Below are positions 37,055 through 44,254 of a DNA stretch of 64,000 nucleotides, piece after piece (the first letter of the stretch is position 1; each line of letters starts with the position of its first letter). The stretch is from assembly GCA_910574895.1 (NCBI GenBank), contig CAJTDQ010000004.1, forward strand, positions 124,001 to 188,000. Direction: 5' to 3'. The notes under the pieces are model-generated. The model saw only the letters and a program-made list of their open reading frames with translations, was not told the DNA's origin and searched no databases. Source of the stretch: Eubacteriaceae bacterium (GTDB lineage Bacteria > Bacillota > Clostridia > Lachnospirales > Lachnospiraceae). Both the position numbers and the translations under genes were made by a program.

Positions 37055-37808
37055 CTTTTATGAGAACCCCCTGTACTAAATATCTTGTGTTTTCTGCACC
37101 GTCTGTACAAGTGCTTAATGTAATTATTTTACTGTTTGTGTTTAAAGAAACTTTTCTTGTATTTTTTATCATTGAGTCAGGATTTAATGTATATTTTTGA
37201 TACTTTTTCAGAATTTTTTTGTCACTGAAATCAAAAGAATTAATGATATGTCTGTCATCATATTCATATGCAGCATAAATTTTAAAAGTCAATTTCCTGT
37301 TTGGCATATAAATATAGATATATTTATTTTTCTTAAAAAATGACGGTTCTTCAAACTTGTGAAGCGTTTTGAACATAGAACCGTTGTTCATATTGTGTCC
37401 ATATAATATTGTTACCGGATCTGAATATGTAAGAGTATTGTGTTTTTCACTATAAATTGCTCCGGCAAATTCATATTTCTTATAAATATTATGGTTTAAA
37501 TAAAAGTCATCAGGTTCTTTTTTTGAAGACTGAACTACAGGATAATTTACTTTTGTGTTTGGAATATATATCCACGAATAAATATCGCGGTTATCTTCTT
37601 TTAATTTCGTCCAGTTAATATTATGATTCTCTGCAAATTGTGAGGAATCAAAATTTGTAGTTGTTGCTTCTAGATATTTGTCTGTATCTCCGCCATTGCT
37701 TAAAAAATAGGAGATAAGTTTATAGCCTGATATAAGACAGATGACGAGAGCGATTACAAAGATAATACCCCATAAAATACGAGTTTTTGATCTCTTTTTT
37801 TGTCTCAT
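37038..37808 (-). CDS. srtB: Class B sortase
   Basis: 256 residues. N-terminal anchor helix (about residues 10-32) and SrtB catalytic domain: YSWIYIPNTKVNYPVVQ, catalytic His in LYGHNMNNGSMF, Cys in IITLSTCTDG and Arg in NTRYLVQG. Class B clostridial sortases anchor (S/N)PxTG proteins; the SPKTG protein encoded 1.3 kb downstream in the same direction is the obvious substrate candidate. First gene of the leftward unit; its promoter is at 37839-37867. AAGGAG lies 8 bases before the ATG. Confidence 0.94.
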   Translation of the reverse strand: MRQKKRSKTRILWGIIFVIALVICLISGYKLISYFLSNGGDTDKYLEATTTNFDSSQFAENHNINWTKLKEDNRDIYSWIYIPNTKVNYPVVQSSKKEPDDFYLNHNIYKKYEFAGAIYSEKHNTLTYSDPVTILYGHNMNNGSMFKTLHKFEEPSFFKKNKYIYIYMPNRKLTFKIYAAYEYDDRHIINSFDFSDKKILKKYQKYTLNPDSMIKNTRKVSLNTNSKIITLSTCTDGAENTRYLVQGVLIKDEQTN

Positions 37809-37838
37809 AAGAAACTCCTTTATTGATTAATTAACAAT

Positions 37839-37867
37839 AGTATATTATTTATAAGGAAAGATGTCAA
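37839..37867 (-). promoter_or_regulatory. srtB operon promoter
   Basis: Minus strand TTGACA (37862-37867), 17-bp spacer, TATACT (37839-37844). Near-consensus. Confidence 0.72.
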
Positions 37868-37895
37868 AGTTTTCGTTGGACATTAAAAAAATTAA

Positions 37896-37924
37896 TTGCA
37901 CTTTTGGTTTAAGTATGATATAAA
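37896..37924 (+). promoter_or_regulatory. tRNA operon promoter
   Basis: TTGCAC (37896-37901), 17-bp spacer, TATAAA (37919-37924). No better promoter is visible nearer the tRNAs, so the transcript should carry a ~185-nt leader. Confidence 0.6.
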
Positions 37925-37956
37925 TGTATATTGTTAAAGGAAAAATTTCCATTTGA

Positions 37957-38109
37957 AGAAAGTAGTTCGCACTTCTTTCTAAAATAAGAAAGCAGTTCGC
38001 AAACAAGTTTGCTCACTGTCATTTGCTTCGCAAATGACTTCTGCATTAAATATAATCTCATTCGAGCAAGCCCGATTCGATTATATTTAATACAGCAATC
38101 GCTTTCTTA
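37957..38109 (+). other. Multi-hairpin leader structure before the tRNA genes
   Basis: First a hairpin of AGAAAGTAG (37957-37965) with 37972-37980 (one mismatch). Then an outer 9-bp stem TAAGAAAGC (37985-37993) / GCTTTCTTA (38101-38109) encloses three perfect hairpins: GCAAAC-AA-GTTTGC (37999-38012), GTCATTTGC-TTC-GCAAATGAC (38018-38038) and a 13-bp stem 38045-38057 / 38079-38091 with a 21-nt loop. The whole ends 8 bases before tRNA-Tyr. No open frame. It could be a leader RNA, a processing signal or a foldback repeat. Confidence 0.7.
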
Positions 38110-38117
38110 GTTATTAT

Positions 38118-38199
38118 GGGCAGATTCCCGAGTGGCCAAAGGGGGCAGACTGTAAATCTGTTGGCACCGCCTTCGAAGGTTCGAATCCTTCTCTGCCCA
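38118..38199 (+). tRNA. tRNA-Tyr (anticodon GTA)
   Basis: Acceptor stem GGGCAGA (38118-38124) / TCTGCCC (38192-38198) with discriminator A. Anticodon loop CTGTAAA reads GTA; long variable arm (type II, as bacterial tRNA-Tyr); T-loop GGTTCGAATCC. CCA is not encoded. Confidence 0.96.
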
Positions 38200-38208
38200 C
38201 TCAGATAT

Positions 38209-38292
38209 GCCGGTGTGGCGGAACTGGCAGACGCGCAGGACTTAAAATCCTGTTGTGGCAACACAGTACCGGTTCGATTCCGGTCACCGGCA
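38209..38292 (+). tRNA. tRNA-Leu (anticodon TAA)
   Basis: Acceptor stem GCCGGTG (38209-38215) / CACCGGC (38285-38291), discriminator A. Anticodon loop CTTAAAA reads TAA; long variable arm; T-arm CCGGTTCGATTCCGG. Nine bases after tRNA-Tyr, same transcript. CCA not encoded. Confidence 0.96.
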
Positions 38293-38295
38293 TTG

Positions 38296-38333
38296 AAAAA
38301 AGCAGGATGATGAAAATCTCCTGCTTTTTCTTT
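38296..38333 (+). terminator. tRNA operon terminator
   Basis: AAAAAGCAGGA (38297-38307) pairs with TCCTGCTTTTT (38319-38329), 11-nt loop, then T-rich sequence. Confidence 0.88.
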
Positions 38334-38353
38334 ATGCATTTAATGAATGATAT

Positions 38354-38382
38354 TTGACAGTAGTCGACATATTATGTAAAAT
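38354..38382 (+). promoter_or_regulatory. rpiB promoter
   Basis: TTGACA (38354-38359), 17-bp spacer, TAAAAT (38377-38382). The spacer contains the palindrome ACATATTATGT, also found at the symporter promoter (see findings). Confidence 0.55.
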
Positions 38383-38433
38383 AAAAACATTAAAAAAATA
38401 TATATAAATAATAGGAAATAAGAGGAAATAAGA

Positions 38434-38889
38434 ATGAAGATAGGATTTGGCTGTGACCATGCGGCAATTGATTTGAAAAATGAATTAATTCAGTATATGT
38501 CAGAAAAGGGTTACGAATGTGTTGATTATGGAACCGGTTACGATGAAGATGGTGAGATTATAAAATGCGATTATCCTGCAAAAGGAGAAGAAGTGGGACG
38601 TGCAGTTGTTTCCAAAGAAGTAGACTATGGTGTGCTTATTTGTGGAACCGGAATCGGAATCTCTGTTTCAGCAAACAAAGTGCCTGGAGTAATTGCAGCA
38701 GTTTGCAGTGAGCCATATTCTGCAAGATTGACAAAGCAGCATAATAATGCAAATATCATTGCATTTGGAGCCAGAGTTGTCGGTACAGAATTGGCAAAAA
38801 TGATTTTGGACGAGTTTTTTGATGCTGAATTTGAAGGTGGAAGACATCAGAGAAGAGTAGACATGATTCGGGAGATTGAAAATCGCTAA
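38434..38889 (+). CDS. rpiB: Ribose-5-phosphate isomerase B
   Basis: 151 residues, RpiB/LacAB family. N-terminal IGFGCDHAAIDLKNELIQYM with the catalytic-base region, CGTGIGISVSANKVPGVIAA phosphate loop with the active Cys, and SARLTKQHNNANIIAFGARV. Interconverts ribose-5-P and ribulose-5-P. LacAB or sugar-specific isomerases look alike, but without sugar-operon neighbours the housekeeping role is most likely. AGAGGA precedes the ATG. Confidence 0.94.
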   Translation: MKIGFGCDHAAIDLKNELIQYMSEKGYECVDYGTGYDEDGEIIKCDYPAKGEEVGRAVVSKEVDYGVLICGTGIGISVSANKVPGVIAAVCSEPYSARLTKQHNNANIIAFGARVVGTELAKMILDEFFDAEFEGGRHQRRVDMIREIENR

Positions 38890-38928
38890 TATACAATAAA
38901 TAAATTATGAAAAAACGTGGGATAAAAA

Positions 38929-40053
38929 ATGATAGTAATTAAAGAAGTAAAGACAAGAAAAGACTTGCGTACATTTGCGGGTTTTAATGAAAAAATGTAT
39001 CGGGATGTACCGCAGGCAATGCCGGATTTGATTTCAGATGAGATGGCTAATTTTAATCCAAAGAAAAATCCGGCTTTCGCATATGCAGAGTCAAGACAGT
39101 GGTTAGCATATAAAGATGGCGAATGTGTCGGACGTATAGGTGCAATTATCAGTCATAAAGCGAACGAAAAATGGAATAGGAAAAGAATTCGATTCACAAG
39201 AGTAGATTTTATAGATGATTACGAGGTATCAGCGGCACTGTTTAAACAGGTCGAGGACTGGGGAAGAGAAAAAGGGCTTGATGCAGTTCATGGACCAATG
39301 GGATTTTGCGATTTGGATCAGGAAGGTATGTTAATTGAGGGGTTCGAGTATGATGGTATTTTTATTACTATCAACAATGCCCCATATTATAAAGAACATA
39401 TGGAACGTCTTGGTTATGGAAAATCAGTAGATTGGATTGAGAATAGAATCAATATTCCAAAAGAACTTCCGAAAGTTTTTGAAAAGATGGAGGAACGTGT
39501 TCTAAAGGAAAATAATTTAAGGGTTGTAAAATTGAAAAACCGTCTACAGCTTAAAAAGTATATAGGTAACGTTTTTTCAGTGATTAATGATACTGCAAAA
39601 GTGCTTTACGGAGAGGTAGATTTAACAGATGAAATGATTAAGAAATATGTTGGACAGTTTATTCTGATGGTAAACGTACGATTTATTTCTCTAATTGTAG
39701 ATGAAAATGGACGAATGGTAGGTATTGGTGTGACAGTTCCATCTATGGGACAGGCCTCCAAAAAATCACGTGGCAGATTGTTTCCTTTTGGATGGGCAAG
39801 ATTATTATATGCCCCATTTTCTAAACCGGAAACATTAGAATTATATCTGGTTGGTGTGTTAGATGAGTACAAGAATAAAGGACTGCCTGCTGTTTTAGTA
39901 ACGGAGATACTGAGGGCTGCGATTAAAGATGGAATGAAATATGCAGAGACCGGACCTATGTTGGAAGATAATATAAAAGTTCATTCATTATGGAAGAGAT
40001 TTGATAAGATAGAGCACAGACGGAGAAGATGCTGGATTAAGGAATTGCATTAA
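38929..40053 (+). CDS. GNAT-fold family protein of unknown substrate
   Basis: 374 residues, soluble. N-terminal block KDLRTFAGFNEKMYRDVPQA and AFAYAESRQWLAYKDGECVGRIGAI, a middle HGPMGFCDLDQEGMLIEGF and a C-terminal acetyltransferase-like strand-helix (LYLVGVLDEYKNKGLPAVLV). The pattern belongs to a family often labelled N-acetyltransferase or YghO-like. No substrate is known to me. It follows rpiB by 39 bp and has its own terminator, so it may be co-transcribed with rpiB. Confidence 0.72.
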   Translation: MIVIKEVKTRKDLRTFAGFNEKMYRDVPQAMPDLISDEMANFNPKKNPAFAYAESRQWLAYKDGECVGRIGAIISHKANEKWNRKRIRFTRVDFIDDYEVSAALFKQVEDWGREKGLDAVHGPMGFCDLDQEGMLIEGFEYDGIFITINNAPYYKEHMERLGYGKSVDWIENRINIPKELPKVFEKMEERVLKENNLRVVKLKNRLQLKKYIGNVFSVINDTAKVLYGEVDLTDEMIKKYVGQFILMVNVRFISLIVDENGRMVGIGVTVPSMGQASKKSRGRLFPFGWARLLYAPFSKPETLELYLVGVLDEYKNKGLPAVLVTEILRAAIKDGMKYAETGPMLEDNIKVHSLWKRFDKIEHRRRRCWIKELH

Positions 40054-40064
40054 TTTAATATAAT

Positions 40065-40112
40065 AAAGAGTTTGTTTTCAAAAATGTTCGTAGAAAAACA
40101 AACTCTTTTTTC
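40065..40112 (+). terminator. Terminator after the GNAT-like gene
   Basis: AAAGAGTTTGTTTT (40065-40078) pairs with 40095-40108, 16-nt loop, then TTTTTT. Confidence 0.88.
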
Positions 40113-40187
40113 TTATATAGATTATATGAAATTATTGATTCTATTAATACAATAAAAAGACAGGAACAAGTACAAAAAAAGTAAATA

Positions 40188-40251
40188 TTGACATATTATG
40201 TACTATTATAGTATAATCGCTTTATTACTTTAAAGCGTAACGGTTTAAAGT
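40188..40251 (+). promoter_or_regulatory. Symporter promoter and downstream dyad operator
   Basis: TTGACA (40188-40193), 18-bp spacer, TATAAT (40212-40217). Immediately downstream are two overlapping dyads: CGCTTTA-N6-TAAAGCG (40218-40237) and ACTTTAAA-N9-TTTAAAGT (40227-40251), placed at the transcription start where a repressor would act. A similar sequence lies after the -10 of the acyl-CoA ligase gene at 57995. Confidence 0.65.
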
Positions 40252-40289
40252 GCGACGAATAAAAATATTAAAAAGATGGAGGGAACATT

Positions 40290-41870
40290 ATGACAGAGAC
40301 ATTATGTTCAATTATGCTTGTTGCATTTTTTGCAGTGATGATTTTTGTAGGATTTTACACAAGAAAACATGCAACAGATGTTAACGGATTTGTTTTGGGA
40401 GGACGTTCTGTAGGTCCATGGCTTACAGCTTTTGCTTTTGGAACATCTTATTTTTCGGCGGTTATCTTTGTAGGATATGCCGGACAGTTTGGATGGAATT
40501 TTGGTCTTGCGTCTACATGGGCAGGACTTGGCAACGCTTTTATTGGTTCGCTTCTTGCATGGAACGTACTTGGAAGACGGACAAGAGTTATGACACAGCA
40601 TATTGATGCAAAGACTATGCCGGACTTTTTTGGAAAGAGATTTAAGTCTACACCACTGAAAGTGGCAGCATCAGTTATCGTGTTTATATTTTTGATTCCA
40701 TATACAGCATCTTTATACAATGGTCTTTCCAGTTTGTTCGGCCTTGTATTTGATATTCCTTACTGGGTTGTTATTGTTGTTATGGCAGTTCTTACAGGAA
40801 TCTATGTAATTTTTGGCGGATATATGGCAACCGCCATTAATGATTTTATTCAGGGAATTATTATGCTGTTTGGTATTTGTGCTGTAATTGGTGCAGTGCT
40901 TATAGATAACGGTGGTCTTATTGAAGCTACAAAGAGTCTTGCAAGTGTAACAGGGGATGCAGGATGGAAAGGAGCATATACTGCCTTTTTAGGACCGGAT
41001 CCATTGGCATTATTGTTCGTTGTTATACTTACATCACTTGGTACATGGGGATTGCCGCAGATGGTTGGAAAGTTTTATGCTATTAAAAGTGAAAAAGATA
41101 TACATAAAGGAACAATTATTTCTACCGTTTTTGCAATTATTGTTGCGGGAGGATGTTATTTCTTAGGTGGATTTGGCAGATTATACAGTGATAAGGTTGT
41201 TATGAATGAGATGACAGGAAAGCCGTTGTTTGACACAATTATTCCAACAATGCTTTCAACTTTGCCGGCATTGGTTATTGCGGTTGTTATTGTTTTAGTA
41301 TTGTCTGCTTCTATGTCAACTCTTTCTTCACTGGTTCTTACATCGAGTTCAACATTTACGCTTGATGTAATTCAGCCGGCATCAAAGAAAGAGATGTCAG
41401 ATAAGAAACAAGTAAGTATTATGAGATTATTTATCGTATTCTTTATTCTCGTATCGGCAGTGATTGCAATTTTTAAAGATGCACATCCGGAAGTAACATT
41501 TATTGCCCAGATGATGGGTGTTTCATGGGGAGCACTTGCAGGAGCATTTCTTGCACCATTTCTTTATGGATTATACTGGAAGGGTGTAACAAAAGCGGCG
41601 ACAGTTGTGTGCTTTGTCTGGGGTTGCGGAATTGCAGTCGTTCAGTTAGTAATTACACTTGGAGGAATTGATACTTCAGGATGGGGAACTGTTCTTGATT
41701 ATATATTTAAGTCTTCTATTAACTCAGGTGTTATTGCAATGGTTGGCGGATTGGTTATAGTTCCGATTGTCAGTCTGTTTACAAAGAAGCAGAACACAGA
41801 TGAGCTAGAAGAATTGTTTGATTGTTATAACGAGAAAACAGAAGTTCCGGTAAAAGAACATTTGAAATAA
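40290..41870 (+). CDS. Sodium:solute symporter (SSS family)
   Basis: 526 residues, 13-14 predicted helices. SSS pattern in the N-terminal helices: DVNGFVLGGRSVGPWLTAFAFGTSYFSA, then GWNFGLASTWAGLGNAF and MPDFFGKRF; the Na2-site Ser-rich helix SASMSTLSSLVLTSSSTF is present. Substrate (proline, pantothenate, sugar or short carboxylate) cannot be told by eye. It is a single gene between its regulated promoter and the foldback repeat that begins at its stop codon. Start ATG follows GGAGG by 6 bases. Confidence 0.92.
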   Translation: MTETLCSIMLVAFFAVMIFVGFYTRKHATDVNGFVLGGRSVGPWLTAFAFGTSYFSAVIFVGYAGQFGWNFGLASTWAGLGNAFIGSLLAWNVLGRRTRVMTQHIDAKTMPDFFGKRFKSTPLKVAASVIVFIFLIPYTASLYNGLSSLFGLVFDIPYWVVIVVMAVLTGIYVIFGGYMATAINDFIQGIIMLFGICAVIGAVLIDNGGLIEATKSLASVTGDAGWKGAYTAFLGPDPLALLFVVILTSLGTWGLPQMVGKFYAIKSEKDIHKGTIISTVFAIIVAGGCYFLGGFGRLYSDKVVMNEMTGKPLFDTIIPTMLSTLPALVIAVVIVLVLSASMSTLSSLVLTSSSTFTLDVIQPASKKEMSDKKQVSIMRLFIVFFILVSAVIAIFKDAHPEVTFIAQMMGVSWGALAGAFLAPFLYGLYWKGVTKAATVVCFVWGCGIAVVQLVITLGGIDTSGWGTVLDYIFKSSINSGVIAMVGGLVIVPIVSLFTKKQNTDELEELFDCYNEKTEVPVKEHLK

Positions 41871-42177
41871 ATTTCGGTTTGTAGGGGAGTGACTTTCCTG
41901 CTGAAGAAATACAGACAGAGAATATCTTCACCTCGATTCTTGAACATTTATAGAAAATAAAAATAATATTGAATATTTTAAGCACCGACTTCATCTTCGA
42001 AAAAATCCTGATGATTTTTTCTCAGGTAAGTCTGGACATTTGATTTTGTGAATCAAATGTCCGCTTAATATTCAATATTATTTTTATTTTATAAATGTAT
42101 TCAAGACTCTCAAGTTCCTATATTCTCTGTCCGTATTATTTCAGCAGTGAAATGTCTCAACTTCTACAAACCCGAAT
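41871..42177. repeat. Foldback element R2 (MITE-like, ~110-bp terminal inverted repeats)
   Basis: Starts directly after the symporter stop codon. The left arm (41872-41984) and right arm (42064-42177) are imperfect inverted repeats over ~110 bp, e.g. GACAGAGAATAT, ATTCTTGAACATTTATA versus its complement, and AATAATATTGAATATT. Inside are two hairpins: GAAAAAATC/GATTTTTTC (41999-42021) and GGACATTTGATT/AATCAAATGTCC (42034-42062). Core half-sites ACCGACTTCATCTTC (41984-41998) and TCAGGTAAGTCT (42022-42033) recur in R1 on the other strand. No coding capacity. It may act as the symporter terminator. Confidence 0.8.
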
Positions 42178-42612
42178 CTGTCAAATGTGAAAGTACAGGC
42201 TGTCTGTCCATGCTTTTCGTCTAACAAATTTAATTTTGCGGGGATGAAGCCCTGGCATATATGTGGGAATATTTAAAATTGGTGACGAATCAGATGTATC
42301 TAGAGGATTTTACATCGAAATCCGGGCTTGGATGATGAATAAAAGTATATTACATATATTTTATTATCAAACCGGAAAACATATATGTAAAAAGTGTTTG
42401 AAATTTATAGCAGATAAATATATATTACATATCTACTACGAAAAAATAAGAATTAATATATGTAATTTCGTATAATACATCGGAAAAAACGATTGAAAAT
42501 ACATTGGAAAACTAAAGAATAAATACTTTATATATGTAAATCTTAAATATGTTTTGTGGCAAGATGGTGCATTTTCTGTACACATCACTCTGGCAACGAA
42601 ATGCTGCCGTCA
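42178..42612. other. AT-rich non-coding stretch with repeated TTACATATAT dyads
   Basis: 435 bp between the two foldback elements. A 70-codon frame (42263-42475) shows no family resemblance and has no good SD. Five copies of ATATATGTAA in either direction occur at 42350 (-), 42381 (+), 42425 (- partial), 42456 (+) and 42530 (+). The first four form two inverted pairs with the same 31-bp offset, 75 bp apart, as if an ancestral unit had been duplicated. Confidence 0.5.
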
Positions 42613-43067
42613 CAACAATTACAATTTATAAGTTTGCGATTTGTGGTGGTGGGAAGAGATATAAAAGGAATACACTTGGAAACATTGAATTTCATAAATA
42701 GATTTGTATATAAAAAGAATCTGATAAATTAAAGTTAAAAACTGATTTTCAAAATCAGTTTTTAAGACTTACCTGAAGCGAATTTGCGATATCTAAAAAG
42801 CAATGTAAAATAAAAAAATCATAAATGGGGAGCGTTTACGAAACCTCATTTATGATTCTTTTATTTTATAGTGCGCTTAGCACGACAGATATTTCATTTT
42901 ATGAAATATCTGTGCATTGCTTTACTAATTACCAAATATTCGGTGAAGATGAAGTCGGTACTTTAATTTTCAGACACTTTTTATATCTACAAATGTTTAT
43001 GAAATTTAGTTTCCATGTGTATCCTTTTATACTCGAACCACCTCGACAAACTGAAATTTACAAATAC
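42613..43067. repeat. Foldback element R1 (MITE-like, long inverted repeats with internal hairpins)
   Basis: Left arm 42613-42736 and right arm 42959-43067 are imperfect inverted repeats. The best-conserved part is 42661-42715 against 42970-43029, containing ATAAAAGGATACAC, TGGAAAC, AATTTCATAAA and GATATAAAAA. Inside: a perfect 15-bp hairpin (42735-42765), and a 7-bp stem AGCAATG/CATTGCT (42799-42805 / 42914-42920) enclosing three hairpins, including ACAGATATTTCAT/ATGAAATATCTGT. Half-sites AGACTTACCTGA (42765) and GAAGATGAAGTCGGT (42945) match R2. No transposase gene is present. Confidence 0.82.
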
Positions 43068-43128
43068 AAAAAAGATGTTGGATATTAGACAAAACAAAAT
43101 GAAATGTCTGATATCTTACATCTTTTTT
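43068..43128. terminator. Long hairpin upstream of the fab promoter
   Basis: 43068-43092 pairs with 43104-43127 (AAAAAAGATGT..., about 23 bp with three mismatches) and ends in a T-run. It insulates the fab promoter from upstream transcription. It starts exactly where the R1 right arm ends. Confidence 0.7.
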
Positions 43129-43156
43129 TATGGATGTAAAGGATTGGAAAAATCTA

Positions 43157-43185
43157 TTGACCGTAATTTTTGAAAAAGATATACT
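43157..43185 (+). promoter_or_regulatory. Promoter of the fatty-acid operon
   Basis: TTGACC (43157-43162), 17-bp spacer, TATACT (43180-43185), 29 bp before the fabH ATG. No FapR or FabT consensus box was recognised around it. Confidence 0.72.
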
Positions 43186-43213
43186 GGCAACAATTTGAAA
43201 AAGGAGACAGCAG

Positions 43214-44254
43214 ATGTTTGGAAAGATAATAGGTACAGGATCATATATTCCAGAGCAGTTTTTCACCAATGAAGATTTGACAAATTATATTGATACAAGT
43301 GATGAATGGATTACTGACAGAACCGGTGTTAAGAAAAGACATATTATGCAGGATGAGACTACAGCAGACATGGCAGTGGAGGCTGCAAAAAAAGCTGTGG
43401 AGTGTGCAGGAATCAAATGTGATGAAATAGATATGATTATTGTGTCTTCTGTCTCTTCCAATGTGATTTTGCCGAATACAGCCTGTTATGTTCAGGATAA
43501 AATAGGTGCGGTAAACGCTTTTTGCTTTGATATAAATACAGCCTGCACCGGTTTTATTATGGCTTACAATACGGCGCAGAGTTATATTGATACAGGTCTG
43601 ATTCAAACAGCACTGATTATCGGAGCAGAAGGACTTTCTAAGATTGTGGACTGGAGTGACAGAGGAACATGCATTCTCTTTGGAGATGGTGCCGGCGCGG
43701 CTATTTTGAAAAAAGACGATAAGGCAGTTTTTGATACTGTGATGCACGCAGACGGTTCTATGGGAGCTGCGCTTACCTGTGACAATGGGTTTGCATATAG
43801 AAAAAGACTGATAGATGAGACAGAAAACAAATTAATATGTCAGGGTGAGGGAAACAAACAAATAAGTGAACAGTCTCGGGAGGGTCATTGGAATCAGATA
43901 CAAAATACATATGTACAGATGAACGGACAGGAAATTTTCCGTTTTGCGGTAAAGCAGGTTCCGGAGTGTATACAGGAATTGATGAAAAAATTAGAAATCA
44001 ATAAAGATGAAATAGATATGTTTGTTTTACATCAGGCAAATTCGAGAATTCTTCAGGGAATTGCAAAAAGGTTAAAGGTATCTTTAGATAAGATTCCAAT
44101 GAATGTGTCTGAATATGGCAATACATCTTCTGCATGTATTCCGATACTTCTGGATGAACTTTTCCGGACAGGGAAGTTGAAAGAAGGAGATAAGATTATT
44201 ATGTCAGGATTTGGAGCAGGAGTAACATTGGCGGCAACTTATCTTGAAATATAG
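43214..44254 (+). CDS. fabH: Beta-ketoacyl-ACP synthase III
   Basis: 346 residues. Starts fatty-acid synthesis by condensing acetyl-CoA (or a branched starter) with malonyl-ACP. Catalytic Cys in FDINTACTGFIMAY, His in FVLHQANSRIL and Asn in YGNTSSACIPI. N-terminal GTGSYIPEQFFTNEDL and DRTGVKKRHI are typical. It is slightly longer than the ~320-residue norm because of an insertion around NKLICQGEGNKQISEQ (about residue 205). First gene of the fab operon; AAAGGAGA is 9 bases before the ATG. Confidence 0.96.
   Translation: MFGKIIGTGSYIPEQFFTNEDLTNYIDTSDEWITDRTGVKKRHIMQDETTADMAVEAAKKAVECAGIKCDEIDMIIVSSVSSNVILPNTACYVQDKIGAVNAFCFDINTACTGFIMAYNTAQSYIDTGLIQTALIIGAEGLSKIVDWSDRGTCILFGDGAGAAILKKDDKAVFDTVMHADGSMGAALTCDNGFAYRKRLIDETENKLICQGEGNKQISEQSREGHWNQIQNTYVQMNGQEIFRFAVKQVPECIQELMKKLEINKDEIDMFVLHQANSRILQGIAKRLKVSLDKIPMNVSEYGNTSSACIPILLDELFRTGKLKEGDKIIMSGFGAGVTLAATYLEI

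Larger units (their letters stand above)
37809..38117. other. Divergent srtB / tRNA intergenic region
   Basis: 309 bp without a gene. It holds back-to-back promoters (37839-37867 leftward, 37896-37924 rightward) and a group of stem-loops (37957-38109) ahead of the tRNA genes, described separately. Confidence 0.7.

Noticed and set aside
37809-38117. Riboswitch or T-box before the tRNA genes
   Set aside because: No T-box (GGTGG) motif, no aptamer pattern recognised, and the downstream genes are tRNAs rather than a protein operon.
38058-38339. 93-codon minus-strand and 64-codon plus-strand open frames over the tRNA genes
   Set aside because: They overlap two well-formed tRNAs; no SD or protein pattern.
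42263-42475. 70-codon open frame in the repeat region
   Set aside because: No recognisable family, poor SD, and it runs across the ATATATGTAA dyads; most likely random.
41871-43067. CRISPR array
   Set aside because: Repeats are inverted, few and of varied length; no regular repeat-spacer unit and no cas gene.
42940-43213. Search for FapR or FabT boxes at the fab promoter
   Set aside because: No match to either consensus was seen; only an ordinary promoter and a terminator hairpin.
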